64,000 nt of DNA from an uncultured bacterium (GCA_905215965.1 CAJMSD010000005.1:129074-193073), one strand, 5' to 3'. Shown: positions 9,378 to 19,171, numbered from the stretch's first letter. Made by a program: numbers and translations. Notes: generated by a model not told the origin, from the letters alone.

Positions 9378-9418
9378 GTCGCTTGTACAGCTGATTTTTG
9401 TGCAAAGCGACTATTTTT
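9378..9418 (+). terminator. Terminator of the ECF operon
   Basis: A 12-bp stem with one bulge (GTCGCTTGTACA / TGTGC-A-AAGCGAC, 9378-9389 and 9399-9411) is followed by a TATTTTT run. Confidence 0.75.
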
Positions 9419-9429
9419 ACAGTCGGGTA

Positions 9430-9458
9430 TTGACAATCAAATAATAATGTGATAAAAT
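9430..9458 (+). promoter_or_regulatory. Promoter of the tRNA cluster
   Basis: TTGACA (9430-9435) and TAAAAT (9453-9458) are spaced by 17 bp, 32 bp upstream of tRNA-Gly. Confidence 0.8.
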
Positions 9459-9490
9459 ATTTCATGTTGATACGGCAACATATATTAGGT

Positions 9491-9564
<74 letters not shown>

Positions 9565-9568
9565 ATTT

Positions 9569-9645
9569 GCGCCTTTAACTCAGCTGGATAGAGTAACTGC
9601 CTTCTAAGCAGTAAGCCATTGGTTCGAGTCCAATAAGGCGCGCCA
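9569..9645 (+). tRNA. tRNA-Arg(TCT)
   Basis: Acceptor GCGCCTT/AAGGCGC, anticodon stem ACTGC/GCAGT around loop CTTCTAA (anticodon TCT), T loop GTTCGAGTC, discriminator G and encoded CCA. It lies 4 bases after tRNA-Gly. Confidence 0.95.
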
Positions 9646-9648
9646 TCT

Positions 9649-9698
9649 CGAAACGCTCCGTTACATATTTGCTATATAATGGGGCGCTTCGCTTTTTA
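9649..9698 (+). terminator. Hairpin between tRNA-Arg and tRNA-His
   Basis: CGAAACGCTCC (9649-9659) pairs with GGGGCGCTTCG (9681-9691), with a G-T and one mismatch, and is followed by CTTTTT. It probably ends the Gly-Arg transcript; the TATATAAT inside its loop may help start the tRNA-His transcript. Confidence 0.6.
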
Positions 9699-9710
9699 TT
9701 GAATATTCAT

Positions 9711-9788
9711 GGTGGGTGTAGCTTAGCTGGTTAAAGCGTCGGATTGTGGTCCCGAAGATCGTGGGTTCGAATCCCATCTCCCACCCCA
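9711..9788 (+). tRNA. tRNA-His(GTG)
   Basis: Extra 5' G paired to the discriminator C, acceptor GTGGGTG opposite CTCCCAC with one T-T mismatch, anticodon loop TTGTGGT (GTG), T loop GTTCGAATC, encoded CCA. One A-C pair in the anticodon stem and the T-T mismatch are slightly unusual. Confidence 0.92.
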
Positions 9789-9794
9789 GAACCA

Positions 9795-9830
9795 AAATCT
9801 CTGTATGATTTTTCATATAGAGATTTTTTT
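9795..9830 (+). terminator. Terminator after tRNA-His
   Basis: A 14-bp stem (AAATCTCTGTATGA / TCATATAGAGATTT, one G-T pair) with a TTTT loop and a run of T. It is part of the 162-bp repeat. Confidence 0.85.
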
Positions 9831-9924
9831 GTTTTATTTATCAAAATACAAATATCCTTGCAGGATGAATTTGTCAATTTTGCCGATTTTTAATTTTACT
9901 TTCTCCTTAATCAACGGTTTTAGG

Positions 9925-9952
9925 TTGAAAAAATAGTATTTTCTGCTATATT
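9925..9952 (+). promoter_or_regulatory. Promoter of the barnase-type gene
   Basis: TTGAAA (9925-9930), 16-bp spacer, TATATT (9947-9952), then AAGGAGG (9991-9997) before the ATG at 10004. Confidence 0.65.
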
Positions 9953-10003
9953 ATGGAAGATGCATTAAAAGTCTATTTTTCAAAACTAAAAAGGAGGAAT
10001 GTT

Positions 10004-10516
10004 ATGTACGTAAAGGTTTACAGACAGGGATATGTATTATGTGAAAAAGGTGCGCTTGATTCATATGATCCACCGTATTTTACCAGTTGGAATTATAAAC
10101 AATGGTTGTCAGCATTATCTCCTGCGATGTGCCAATTTTGTTCATCGCAGCATGGAAGGGTGTATGATAATGATGATTATTCATATCTCAAACCACCTGT
10201 TCATCCAAAATGTAAATGTCAACTTGTACCGTTAAATGCAATTAAAGCCGGCGATGCTACTAAAGACGGGCAAAATGGTGCAGATTGGCATTTAAAGAAC
10301 AAAGGGCAATTACCAGATTATTATATTGATGATATAGAATTATCTAAACTTGGTTGGAGACCAGGAGACAAACCATCAAAATATGCTCCAGGTAAAATGT
10401 TTACTAAAGGAATATATGATAATTCTGATAAGCACTTACCGGATAAGGGCGGTACTAATATAGAAGTTTATCACAACTATTATAAACGTGAACTTTACAG
10501 CAGGCTATTACACTAA
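10004..10516 (+). pseudogene. MuF/barnase-type toxin gene, 5' part, interrupted by the outer element
   Basis: The start is fixed by AAGGAGG at 9991-9997. Residues ~40-75 show 'CQFCSSQHGRVYD' and 'PPVHPKCKCQLVPL', the Cys/His motif of the MuF (phage Mu gpF-like) domain found in front of polymorphic toxins of Firmicutes. Residues ~88-147 match the first half of barnase ('WHLKNKGQLPDYYI', 'SKLGWRPGDKPSKYAPGKM', 'DNSDKHLPD'). The original gene stops matching at 10446; the last 23 codons to 10516 come from the inserted element. The catalytic Glu, Arg and His lie in the other half (61402-61539), so the product made here cannot be an active RNase. Joining 10444 to 61402 restores a 192-residue protein in frame. 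Confidence 0.9.
10444..10469. other. attL of the outer element
   Basis: Core TAA at 10444-10446 followed by the left element arm; GGTACTAATATAGAAGTTT at 10451-10469 is the inverted counterpart of the right arm at 61377-61395. The host side is barnase coding sequence. Confidence 0.85.
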
Positions 10517-10519
10517 ACA

Positions 10520-10555
10520 GCAGATACCTCTCAATGAAGTATCTGCCTGTTTTTT
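10520..10555 (+). terminator. Terminator after the broken toxin gene
   Basis: GCAGATAC / GTATCTGC stem (10520-10527, 10539-10546) followed by CTGTTTTTTG. It lies just inside the element. The stretch 10556-10859 shows no gene. Confidence 0.75.
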
Positions 10556-10859
10556 GTTTTAGTTTTATTATACTCTATTTCATAATTTTCAATAATAGTA
10601 AACCAGTTAAGCAAAGCTTGCCTTTTAGCACCATTCGAGGTGAGTATGATAAAACACTCTCATAAACTGATTTTTCTGATTATTGTAGAAGTAAATACGC
10701 TGTTTTTCTAAATTTGACAAAAACCACCGTTCAAATCAGCTTTTCTAACGATTCAGACATAGTTTTATTTTACACTAAGATCTCGCTTTATTGTAGCGCT
10801 AAACCTTAGATTTATCCAGTCTCAAGATTATATCTTTTTTCAGAGTTTGTTATAAGAAG

Positions 10860-10889
10860 AACCTCCGCAGGAGTTGTCCTGCGGAGGTT
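10860..10889. terminator. Terminator downstream of the C39-like gene
   Basis: A perfect 13-bp stem (AACCTCCGCAGGA / TCCTGCGGAGGTT) with a 4-nt loop between the element's left end and the minus-strand gene ending at 10956. Confidence 0.8.
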
Positions 10890-10955
10890 TCTGTTTGTCC
10901 CATCATATTGAAATAAAACCCATATATTCTCTCTTATTGTGCAGATAGAGAGGTG

Positions 10956-13256
10956 TTAACTTTTTTCAATCAGCATACGCTTCATAATGCAGAGATCAAA
11001 TACATCAATCTTACTGTCTTCGCATAAGTCCGCTGCTTTCCAGTCTGCAAGTGTTACATCAGGTGCAGCAAGAATCCATTTTTGAAGCAATACAGCATCA
11101 GCAACACTAAAAGCTCCATCTGCGTTGACATCACCGACAACCTTATTTTTCTCCCAATGTGCATAAAGCGTGTGGTCTTTATTAGTTGTTACACTTGTGG
11201 ATGCGGTAACTTCCGTGCCGCCTTCTGTCGCTGTAAACCAACCAAGGAAAGTGTATCCATCTCTTGTAGCTTCGGGTAGTGTTCCGTATCCCTTGCTGTA
11301 TGTTACTTTGACCGATGAAGTTGGTGTAGTGCCGCCATTTGCATCCAATTTAACTGTATATGTGTTCAGCGTCCACTGAGCATACAAGGTCTGATTCGCT
11401 GTAATTGCCACTTTTGAATCGGCTGTGACTTTTGTGCCGCCGTTTGACGCAGTATACCATCCGTTAAAAACATAACCTGTACGTGTAGATGTCGGCAAGT
11501 CACCGTATGTGCCATCATAGGTTACGCTCTTGCTTGCTGTACTGCACGTTCCGCCGTTGGCATTGAATGTTACAGTATATTTATTTGGAATCCAGTGAGC
11601 ATAGAGTTCGTGATTTGTTGTAGCAGTCACATTCGTCATTTCTGTTATCTTTGTTCCACCATTTGCAGCAGTATACCATCCATCAAAGGTATATCCACTT
11701 CTGGAAGGTTTGGGTAATGCACCATACTTTCCACCATATACGGCAGTAATACTTTTCGTTGAACATGTACCACCATTTGCATTAAGTGTTGCTTTCAAGT
11801 TACCAATAACCTGAAATGTTACATTATTTGCAGTTGAAGTCCCAATATTGTTTCCAGCACATATATATGCTATATATCCTCCTGTTGGAAGTTTTTCACT
11901 ATAACTACAATTATTATCTAATCCTTTGTCGATATACAATTCTCCATCTTTGTAAAGAGAAATATAATACCATTCAGCATTCTTTACTGCGCTCCACTTA
12001 ATTTCAACGCTTTCATCTATTGATAGAAGAGGCTTATTAATAGAAAGACTCGGTGCTGTGGGCTTTGAATCATAAACTGAAAAACTAACACTGCTTGCAA
12101 CAGAAGTTCCTACATTATTTCCGGCGCATATATATATAATATAATCTCCAGCAGGTAACTTGTTACTATAATTGCAATTGTCATCTAAACCTTTATCTAT
12201 ATATAACACTCCATCCTTATATAACGACATGTAATACCACTCAGAATTTTTTACAGTTTCCCATTGAATTTCAACATTTTCATTCATTGAAAGAAGGTTC
12301 TTGTTAATGGTAAGTTGTGGTGAAGTTGGTGCAGTATCATAAACAGAAAAACTTATACTGCTAGCTTCTGACGTAATCGCACCATCTCCGGCACATACAT
12401 ATGCAATATAATCTCCAGCTGGCAACTTGTTACTATAACTAAGATTATTATCTACTCCTTTATCTATGTATAATATCCCATCTTTGTACAAGGACAAGTA
12501 ATACCAAGTAGCGTTTGTAACTCTATTCCATGATATGGTTATTGTATCACTTACAGATGCAGCTATCTTATTGATTGATAATTGTGGAGAAGAAAGCTCT
12601 GTGATTGAGGAAGATTTACTAATCAACGCATACCAATCCACATTCGTAGAACCCGAAGATAACTTTGAAGCACTCACCCAGCTATCAGCTTGAAGTCCTC
12701 TGCCGCTGTAAACAGCACTTTCTATAACATGATATGTACCATTACTTGCATTATAGCCTGTAACAGCCATAAAGTGATTGGAAACATGAATTGCAGCAAC
12801 ACCGCCGTTTTTCAAATGACTGATTAATCTGCTGTCAGAAATCGTTCCGTAATACTGACCATCAATTTTGAAGCCGTAGCTGCTGCCATAACCTGATTCA
12901 ACCTTATTGTAAAAAGATTGTCTGTACAATCCGCCATTGCCGGGTTGATAGGAACCATTGTTAACTGCCCATGTTGCAATTTCCACGGCATCAATTTTAC
13001 TTCCGTTCAAGGCATAAATTGCATTACAGAATGAAAAAATTCCGCATCCGGAAGTATACATATCATTACCGGATGTTGCATACTTTGTAAACTTAACAGT
13101 TTTCCAATAAGAATCATTCTGATTGTATAGTCTGCCCTCAGCAGCGTGCGTTTCAATCATGGTGAACGGACTGAATGAGTCGTTCGGGAACACAGACAAA
13201 AACGAAAACACCATGAGCCCTGCAAGAAGAAAACTTAAAAAGCGGTTACGTTTCAT
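10956..13256 (-). CDS. Secreted C39-like cysteine peptidase with InlB repeats and dockerin
   Basis: The ATG at 13256 has an AGGGAGG site; an earlier in-frame ATG lacks one. A signal peptide of ~35 residues precedes a papain-fold domain of about 180 residues with '[14 protein letters not shown]' (catalytic Cys) and '[11 protein letters not shown]' (His), as in peptidase C39-like proteins. Three repeats of ~85 residues follow, each with 'YKDG.LYIDKG', of fibronectin/Ig type. Then come three InlB B-type (Listeria-Bacteroides) repeats with '[12 protein letters not shown]' and '[10 protein letters not shown]'. A type I dockerin (about residues 705-764) closes the protein. The dockerin is very close to those of the LRR proteins in the inner element, so both cargo sets probably use the same scaffold. 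Target of the peptidase is unknown. Confidence 0.85.
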   Translation of the reverse strand: MKRNRFLSFLLAGLMVFSFLSVFPNDSFSPFTMIETHAAEGRLYNQNDSYWKTVKFTKYATSGNDMYTSGCGIFSFCNAIYALNGSKIDAVEIATWAVNNGSYQPGNGGLYRQSFYNKVESGYGSSYGFKIDGQYYGTISDSRLISHLKNGGVAAIHVSNHFMAVTGYNASNGTYHVIESAVYSGRGLQADSWVSASKLSSGSTNVDWYALISKSSSITELSSPQLSINKIAASVSDTITISWNRVTNATWYYLSLYKDGILYIDKGVDNNLSYSNKLPAGDYIAYVCAGDGAITSEASSISFSVYDTAPTSPQLTINKNLLSMNENVEIQWETVKNSEWYYMSLYKDGVLYIDKGLDDNCNYSNKLPAGDYIIYICAGNNVGTSVASSVSFSVYDSKPTAPSLSINKPLLSIDESVEIKWSAVKNAEWYYISLYKDGELYIDKGLDNNCSYSEKLPTGGYIAYICAGNNIGTSTANNVTFQVIGNLKATLNANGGTCSTKSITAVYGGKYGALPKPSRSGYTFDGWYTAANGGTKITEMTNVTATTNHELYAHWIPNKYTVTFNANGGTCSTASKSVTYDGTYGDLPTSTRTGYVFNGWYTASNGGTKVTADSKVAITANQTLYAQWTLNTYTVKLDANGGTTPTSSVKVTYSKGYGTLPEATRDGYTFLGWFTATEGGTEVTASTSVTTNKDHTLYAHWEKNKVVGDVNADGAFSVADAVLLQKWILAAPDVTLADWKAADLCEDSKIDVFDLCIMKRMLIEKS

Positions 13257-13408
13257 AATAAAACCTCCCTGAAATAAAATAATATAGATGCAGAGAACGC
13301 AGATAGTCACATCTGACTTCTCTTGTGTATATTATAACCTATTTAGATTCAAATGTCAATACTTTTTAGTCATATATGATAAAATCTTATTAGAAGGGAG
13401 TGTCATTT

Positions 13409-13750
13409 ATGGCTTGGTACAAAAGGATTCGTGATTTACGGGAAGATTCTGACAAAACACAGACGGAGGTCGCAGAATTTTTAGGAACAACGGCACAATA
13501 TTACGGAAAATATGAAAAAGGAGAACGGGAACTGCCGTTTATGAGAGCAATTCAGCTTGCGGAATATTACGGGGTAAGCCTGGATTATCTGGCAGGTCGT
13601 CAAAAGTATAGGAATGAACAGTTACCCAGCGAAGATGAACAGAATCTGCTTCACAGCTGGCACTGCCTGTCAGAACGGGATAAGGGAAAGGTCGAGTATC
13701 TCATAGCGGAACTTCTGGATGCACAATCTCAGAGAAAAGAAGCCAAATAA
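13409..13750 (+). CDS. XRE-family transcriptional regulator
   Basis: Small (113 aa) protein with an N-terminal helix-turn-helix ('TQTEVAEFLGTTAQYYGKYEKG', seen as 'QTEVAEFLGTTAQYYGKYE') and a short helical tail. The start at 13409 follows GAAGGGAG at suitable distance. It is divergent from the C39-like gene, and the ~150-bp region between them is the likely control region. Probable role: repressor or activator of cargo or transfer genes of the outer element. The target is not visible. Confidence 0.85.
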   Translation: MAWYKRIRDLREDSDKTQTEVAEFLGTTAQYYGKYEKGERELPFMRAIQLAEYYGVSLDYLAGRQKYRNEQLPSEDEQNLLHSWHCLSERDKGKVEYLIAELLDAQSQRKEAK

Positions 13751-13804
13751 TAGTGAGTGGGAAGTAGAATACGAGTTGCTATAATGAAAAACGTGTAGAG
13801 TATA

Positions 13805-13960
13805 TGGGCTTTACATGAGTTTCATGATGTCAAATTTTACAATAGCGAACATCCACATAGTATGCTCAACTACAAAACGCCTGATCAATGAGAAAAACTC
13901 TATTTTCAGAAAATTGAAAAAATGTATTTGTTCTTTACAACCGGTTCAGATCTGAAGGTT
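13805..13960 (+). pseudogene. Remnant of an IS3-type transposase
   Basis: Translation of the plus strand gives 'FYNSEHPHSMLNYKTPDQ', the C-terminal signature of IS3-family OrfB transposases, interrupted by a TGA at 13889-13891. No start and no complete domain remain. Confidence 0.6.
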
Positions 13961-13976
13961 AAGCTATTTATTTCCC

Positions 13977-16900
13977 TCAGTCGATTTTAATTATCTTTAA
14001 TATACTTCTAACATAACCGGGGTTACACCCAAAAGGATTATATTCTTCTTGATAAGAGTAAATAGTGACTTCAATTACAGCTTGACCATTGATTACACCT
14101 ATACAATTATAGCTACAATATGCATCGCTTGGATCAATACTTGTTATTATATCGCTTTGATTTATTAATGTCATGGTTTGATTACTTGAAAAATCATATT
14201 TGCAGTAGTTGTATTTATTATTAGCATCTACAGTGTATAGAAGACCGCTCTCTATTGCGTTATCAACCCAACTGATATTTAAAGTTTTATATTCGCTTGT
14301 TTCGATATTGTATTGTATGGTATTATTATTATATCCGTCGTAATAGTACACATAAGGATCAGCAAATTCAAATGCTATGCCGTTGCTAGTCTTAATGTTA
14401 ACCTCAATATCCGTAGCAATGGTTTTCAATTCATGAGTCTGTAAATCATAATAAGCAATAGTGTAATAAAACCACCCCTCTCCACCACCGCCTATACTAC
14501 CATCATAAAAACCATAAGAGAAAACTAACTTATTATTAACTACGTAGCTTATCCCATATGTTGGATAACCAATATGAACACTAATTGGGATAGCAGCGAG
14601 TTCAGTTGTTATTCCTGTAGTTAATTCATATTTATAGATGTGAGTATGATAAATTTTATCGAATTCAAAGTTCTTATCATCATTTGTATAATAATAGAGA
14701 TTCAATTCATCTGTGGTTAATAAACCAGCATTACTTTCTTGAAGGATATTTTTACATTCTTTGTTTGAAATATTATAAGTATAATACTTTGTATCGTCAT
14801 AGTCGCTTTGTAAAATCAGGTACTGTTCAACGTCATTTACTCCAACAATACTAATATAACTTTCACTCAGCTTTAACTCATTGCTCATAGTTTCTATGTC
14901 ATAGGCGTTTATACCGTTTTTATCAGAATAATAAAGCTGATTTCCAATCAAAGCAATATTAGAATAATTTTCATAACTTGACATTTCTGTTGTTATTAGA
15001 GTATTCAAATTGCCGCTTAGAACATCTTGAGCAACAATTGAAAAGCCCATGCTGTTATAATCTCGTTGTGCAAACAAAATTGTATCTTCATCTTTTACCA
15101 CGCTTCCAAATTGCCATTCAGTCATAACCTGCGTATCAGTTTCATATTCTTCGGCAGTAAATATATCGTCATTTGAACTAATAAACGATTCCTGCAACCA
15201 ATTATCATTAACTTTATTTTGAAAACTGTTATCAATTGTAATATCCTTACGAGGCGTAGTGTCAAGTTTTGAGATGTCTGTGTTGCTTCCAAGCATTTTG
15301 GTAAGATCGTCGCAATCACTTGGAAATGCATTGTAAAAATCAGTATTAATTGAATTTGAAAATGCGACGTTTAGCATCATGTTTATATCATTATACGCCT
15401 TTATACTGTCATTATCTTTATTGTTTGGTTCCCAACCTGTATCTTCACCGTTCGTTTTATATGCCAACATAGTTGACTTAAGTCCCAAAATAAAACTATT
15501 GTAGGCATTTTCTGATGTAAGGCTATATTCTTTAAAGCAGTCTTTTGCAACTTCTTGTATAAACACATAATCATCCAACTCGGCAATTTGATTCTGTTCT
15601 TTTCCATAAGCAGTATTTTTCAAGCCATCAACACAAAATAGAACTCCAGAATTCACCAGACTGCTAACAGGCAGTCCACCAAAAAATGTATAATCAATTA
15701 CACCCATGATTAAATCATCACCAACAGAATATGCAGCTTCTTCAATTGCACCCCAAATAGCAGCCCAAGCAGTTGGCGAAGAGACGTTCATAGTTTCTTG
15801 TACCTTTACAGCCGAATGATACAAATTGAAATAACTATTTTCTTCGTTTCTAAGATTATTGTGAATCTCAATTACATTTCCCATTTGATTTAGATTTAAT
15901 ATGTGATTAATAAACTTATCCCTTGTTTCATCTGTGGTATTGTTTGCCATTGTATCAGAAGAAAGGATAGTGTTCTTTATCAAGTACTGTTCGCCTTCAA
16001 ACAGATTACTCATTTCTCTGTATTTGGCATAGTTATTCATAGCACCGCACAAACCGCTATAGAACATGCTTATAACATCAGGAGAAAAGGAAGAATTCAA
16101 ATCCAAAGTATCCACATTTGAAAGAATAGGATCAATGCTATCTGCTTTTTCTTGCATCTTCCAAACAGTTTCGAGGGCAGAATCAGCAGCATAGATGTCC
16201 TCAACAGAAAGTTCATAATCACGCAAATACAATAATCGCTGAATGATATTGACTGAATCATCAACTGTTTTAGAAAAGTTGTCGTCTTTTGAATCCCCAT
16301 GATATGTTACGATATTGATTAATGCATCTTCATAATCAGTATTCAAATTCAAGGCGGCCAGTGCTGTTTTGGTGAGACCGTCATAATTCTCAATTGCATT
16401 TACTAAATTTGCCCATTCTACGCTTCCGGTTCCATAATAATCTCCTATATCACACATCAAATCACAATCATAATATGCTTTATACAATTCGTCAATTGGA
16501 GTTCCGAGCGTACAGTAAAAGAATTGTTCGTACCCTGTTCCGTTTGAAAATAATTTGTCAATTTCCGAAACCACTGTCTTGTAATCTTCTTCAGTTGTGT
16601 ACTGCTCAACCATGGAAGTGTAGAATTCTGTGATTTCATTTACGGCTTCATAGTCAATCAGGTCAACGTCAATACCCATCATAACAAGAAAATCATAAAA
16701 AGAAACATACAGCTCATCATCAAAATACTCATAAGATATTTTAGTTTGATAATAAGTATCGATAGGAAGGTTAATAACACCTTCGTCATCTAAAGAATAT
16801 TTAAACGAAGTGCCAGACCATGAAGATTCTGTTAAACACTTTAAAGCGGATTTATAATAATTTCCTATACCTGTACTACTATCAACAAGTAAATATTGAT

Positions 16901-17204
16901 TTTTCTCATCCTTATACTCACAACACCAAGAAATATAATTACGAGTTATAATTATAGATTCATCATTTTCTTCTGCAATAGAGGCACCAGCAATTTCGCA
17001 GGCAGTTTCAAGAGGAATCAGAACCACTCCGTCTTTTAGCAAAGATTCGTTAGATATTCCGAGTACCTGCCTCTGCTTTGTCTGATCGCTGTAAAAAGGC
17101 ACAATGTATTCTGTGTATTTTTCTTTTGCCGAAACTGGCATTGCTGTTAAACAGGACACAACAAGCATTACACTGGAAATTAACACACCGAGTATTCTTT
17201 TCAT
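13977..17204 (-). CDS. Large secreted protein with propeller-like C-terminal half, function unknown
   Basis: 1075 residues with a clear signal peptide (cleavage near 'MPVSA-KEK'). The N-terminal ~170 residues resemble the copper-amine-oxidase N-like/stalk module of clostridial surface proteins ('GVVLIPLETACEIAGASI', 'LYVSFYDFLVMMGIDV'). The centre is helical and rich in Asn and Asp. The C-terminal ~400 residues show repeated 'LYYSDKNGINAYDIET'-type blades, as in DUF5050-like beta-propellers. There is no dockerin and no anchor. It is translated just after the small membrane protein gene at 17219 (14-base gap), so the two form an operon. Both are low in GC compared with the LRR cluster. No specific function is claimed. 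Confidence 0.7.
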   Translation of the reverse strand: MKRILGVLISSVMLVVSCLTAMPVSAKEKYTEYIVPFYSDQTKQRQVLGISNESLLKDGVVLIPLETACEIAGASIAEENDESIIITRNYISWCCEYKDEKNQYLLVDSSTGIGNYYKSALKCLTESSWSGTSFKYSLDDEGVINLPIDTYYQTKISYEYFDDELYVSFYDFLVMMGIDVDLIDYEAVNEITEFYTSMVEQYTTEEDYKTVVSEIDKLFSNGTGYEQFFYCTLGTPIDELYKAYYDCDLMCDIGDYYGTGSVEWANLVNAIENYDGLTKTALAALNLNTDYEDALINIVTYHGDSKDDNFSKTVDDSVNIIQRLLYLRDYELSVEDIYAADSALETVWKMQEKADSIDPILSNVDTLDLNSSFSPDVISMFYSGLCGAMNNYAKYREMSNLFEGEQYLIKNTILSSDTMANNTTDETRDKFINHILNLNQMGNVIEIHNNLRNEENSYFNLYHSAVKVQETMNVSSPTAWAAIWGAIEEAAYSVGDDLIMGVIDYTFFGGLPVSSLVNSGVLFCVDGLKNTAYGKEQNQIAELDDYVFIQEVAKDCFKEYSLTSENAYNSFILGLKSTMLAYKTNGEDTGWEPNNKDNDSIKAYNDINMMLNVAFSNSINTDFYNAFPSDCDDLTKMLGSNTDISKLDTTPRKDITIDNSFQNKVNDNWLQESFISSNDDIFTAEEYETDTQVMTEWQFGSVVKDEDTILFAQRDYNSMGFSIVAQDVLSGNLNTLITTEMSSYENYSNIALIGNQLYYSDKNGINAYDIETMSNELKLSESYISIVGVNDVEQYLILQSDYDDTKYYTYNISNKECKNILQESNAGLLTTDELNLYYYTNDDKNFEFDKIYHTHIYKYELTTGITTELAAIPISVHIGYPTYGISYVVNNKLVFSYGFYDGSIGGGGEGWFYYTIAYYDLQTHELKTIATDIEVNIKTSNGIAFEFADPYVYYYDGYNNNTIQYNIETSEYKTLNISWVDNAIESGLLYTVDANNKYNYCKYDFSSNQTMTLINQSDIITSIDPSDAYCSYNCIGVINGQAVIEVTIYSYQEEYNPFGCNPGYVRSILKIIKID

Positions 17205-17218
17205 AACATTACACCTCC

Positions 17219-17782
17219 TTATTCAGCAAGCATTTCGGAAAGTGCTTTTTTGTACTCCGAATATAATCCACCAGAATAGATATTCATTAAGGCTTCATTT
17301 TCAAGTAGATACCACTTTGTGCCGTATTGAACAATGGTCACCTTTATCGTTTCTTCACAGTAATCAATGTCACTTTTGTCATTCAGGGCATCAATCAACA
17401 TTTGGTTGATTTCTTCGGTTGTGTGGATGGTATCAGCCGTAGCATATAGGTCATTGAATAACTGATAGATATTCGGGTAGCTTACATTAATTGTAGCTGT
17501 TGCTTCAAAGCTGTTCCAGGATAGATCACATTCTTCAACTTCGAATGTGGATTTTGTAAGAGTTAAGTACCCAAGCTCGCTTGTATCCAAATGCTTTTGA
17601 ACAGCACCGTTGATGTTGGCGTAGTAAAAGTCTTCTGTGTAATCTCCAGTTGTCATTGCATTGAGTGTTTCGTTCAGGCTTTTCTTTGCTAATAAGCAGC
17701 GAAGTCCGAACCAGTATATCGCAATCAAAAACAAAATTATGATAAGTACAATCAGTACAATTTTAAGAATTTTTTTAAGCAT
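17219..17782 (-). CDS. Small membrane-anchored protein, function unknown
   Basis: 187 residues with one N-terminal transmembrane helix (about residues 5-27) and an extracellular domain that looks like an NTF2/DUF4878-type fold ('LNAMTTGDYTEDFYYANING', 'VTIVQYGTKWYLLEN'). It precedes the large secreted protein in the same transcription unit. Between 17783 and 18029 nothing is seen. Confidence 0.65.
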   Translation of the reverse strand: MLKKILKIVLIVLIIILFLIAIYWFGLRCLLAKKSLNETLNAMTTGDYTEDFYYANINGAVQKHLDTSELGYLTLTKSTFEVEECDLSWNSFEATATINVSYPNIYQLFNDLYATADTIHTTEEINQMLIDALNDKSDIDYCEETIKVTIVQYGTKWYLLENEALMNIYSGGLYSEYKKALSEMLAE

Positions 17783-18029
17783 TCAATATTTCCCTCCTCA
17801 ACTCTACAAGTAATCTTAAAAAACTATTGGATTCTTCAAAAATTCAACTTAATTATACCATATAACTTATAATATTACAAGCGTTTTGGGGTAATTGATC
17901 ACAAAGGATCATCAATGAAAATCCCAAGGGATTGCCAAGATGAAAAAAATCTCACATAGAATCCATATATTCTACACGAAATTTAGTATCTTATTCGGTT
18001 GATGACAAATGATTCTTCAATAAGAGTAT

Positions 18030-18278
18030 TCAGTCATTATCTGATAGGCTTTTTCGAACAATAAATAATTCATCCTCGTCACTGCAATCCTCCAGCCCAT
18101 GTAAAAGCTGAATATAAACGCACTCTGCTCGATCATGCTCCTCGGCCTCAGTAGTCATCATAAGTTCAAGGAAATACGCCTTTGCTTCTTCGTAGTTCAT
18201 CCAGACTTCACGCTTACCGTTGCAGACGGTAGTGATCTTTCGCGTTCTCGGCATTGCCAATTCTGGAATTTTCAACAT
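18030..18278 (-). CDS. Small acidic protein of mobile elements, function unknown
   Basis: 82 residues; start at 18278 supported by GGAGG eleven bases upstream. The sequence 'KITTVCNGKREVWMNYEEA' followed by an acidic helical part ('FLELMMTTEAEEHDRAE') is a type of small conserved protein often seen next to mobilization genes in clostridial elements. No domain function is known to me. It is divergent from nothing and lies downstream of mobC on the same strand. Confidence 0.6.
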   Translation of the reverse strand: MLKIPELAMPRTRKITTVCNGKREVWMNYEEAKAYFLELMMTTEAEEHDRAECVYIQLLHGLEDCSDEDELFIVRKSLSDND

Positions 18279-18422
18279 AGCTGTGTACCTCCAAATCATC
18301 ATTGTAGATACAGTATACACCATAACCGTGTAAGAGTCCAGTGCTGCGAAATATTTGTAACCATTTTTGTGAAGTGCGCAGCAATTTCAAATGATGATCC
18401 AGTGCAAGGCGCACATATCAAC

Positions 18423-18767
18423 TCAACGCTTTAACCGCAATAACTGCGACTGAAAATACGTAAGCGGCTGCCAGAGTCTATCAACTCCGTCCTTTATCTC
18501 ATCAATATCATTTTTGTAAATCTTACTTGTACTGTTTACACGAACAGCGATCTGATTAACGTTGTTAGCGATGTTTCCTGCAAGGCGGACAAGCTCCTTC
18601 TGCTCGGATTCACTGAACTGAACGATGTAACCCTCAAAGATCATCGCCCTCACAAATCCGCTAAGACTGCTCATGCCGCTATTTTGAAATTTCTTCTTGA
18701 TAGCGTCCATTTCTGCCTGACTTACTCTTACCTTTAGGTACAAGTTACGTTTGTTCTCGTCTTTCAT
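18423..18767 (-). CDS. mobC: MobC-like relaxosome accessory protein
   Basis: 114 residues with an N-terminal ribbon-helix-helix-like part ('NLYLKVRVSQAEMDAIKKKF') and the MobC core 'LVRLAGNIANNVNQIAVRVN'. MobC proteins bind oriT and assist the relaxase in nicking. No intact relaxase gene is found next to it; only a short C-terminal fragment of a possible mobilization protein is left at 18920-19171. The element may therefore need a relaxase from elsewhere. Confidence 0.85.
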   Translation of the reverse strand: MKDENKRNLYLKVRVSQAEMDAIKKKFQNSGMSSLSGFVRAMIFEGYIVQFSESEQKELVRLAGNIANNVNQIAVRVNSTSKIYKNDIDEIKDGVDRLWQPLTYFQSQLLRLKR

Positions 18768-18789
18768 ATTTCTGTTTATCCTTTCTTGT

Positions 18790-18915
18790 TTTTCTCAATT
18801 CGGGGTTGTAGGGGCAAAAGCCCTCTGCCAAGCTTTGTATCATGTGAAAGTCGCTGTGCGCACCCACATGATGCCGTGCTTGCTACTCTTCCAACGCCCC
18901 TCTGGGGCGATTTAC
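18790..18915. other. Possible oriT region
   Basis: Between mobC and a mobilization-gene remnant lies a GC-rich stretch with inverted repeats: GGGGCAAAAGCCCT, CATGTG (18841-18846) opposite CACATG (18865-18870), and GGCGTT/CGCCCC clusters. Position and symmetry fit an origin of transfer; no nick site can be named. Confidence 0.4.
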
Positions 18916-18919
18916 ATTT

Positions 18920-19171
18920 GAGACCAGCAAGACAAAGCTCAAAAAGCTGGTTGATGAAAACGCTCACCTGAGCTATCTTGAAATCAAGGCTGAATACAAC
19001 TGCGAAGGTCGTGAACTGCTGGAAGTTCTTGCAAGAGAGCGTGAGCAGTCGGCAATGCTGAAAGCCGACATTTTGCCTGATTCGGATAGTGCTGTTACTT
19101 CAGAGTTTGCTGATGATAAATTCGGTCAACAGATGAGCTTTACGGATAAGAGAAATCCTTACGAGAACTAA
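18920..19171 (+). pseudogene. C-terminal remnant of a probable mobilization protein
   Basis: An open frame of ~84 codons with no start ('KKLVDENAHLSYLEIKAEYN', 'LLEVLAREREQSAMLKAD') ends at TAA 19169-19171. Codon use looks like real coding sequence and its position between mobC/oriT and tnpW is where Tn4451-type elements keep mob genes. The family is not certain. Confidence 0.45.

Larger units (their letters stand above)
9792..9953 (+). repeat. 162-bp direct repeat, left copy (terminator-promoter spacer)
   Basis: This segment recurs at 61942-62103 with only a handful of differences by eye. It contains an intrinsic terminator (9795-9830) and, at its downstream end, the promoter of the barnase-type gene. 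In the right copy the same arrangement precedes the DUF4417 gene. Before the 51-kb insertion the two copies would have bracketed the barnase-barstar pair directly. Confidence 0.9.

Noticed and set aside
9711..9788. tRNA-His as the attachment site of the large element
   Set aside because: No 3' tRNA repeat is found at the right end. The split barnase gene and the attP-like dyads place the true left end at 10444.
10004..10516. Functional small phage-head-like protein
   Set aside because: The N-terminal MuF motif is followed by half a barnase domain, and the last 23 codons derive from the inserted element.
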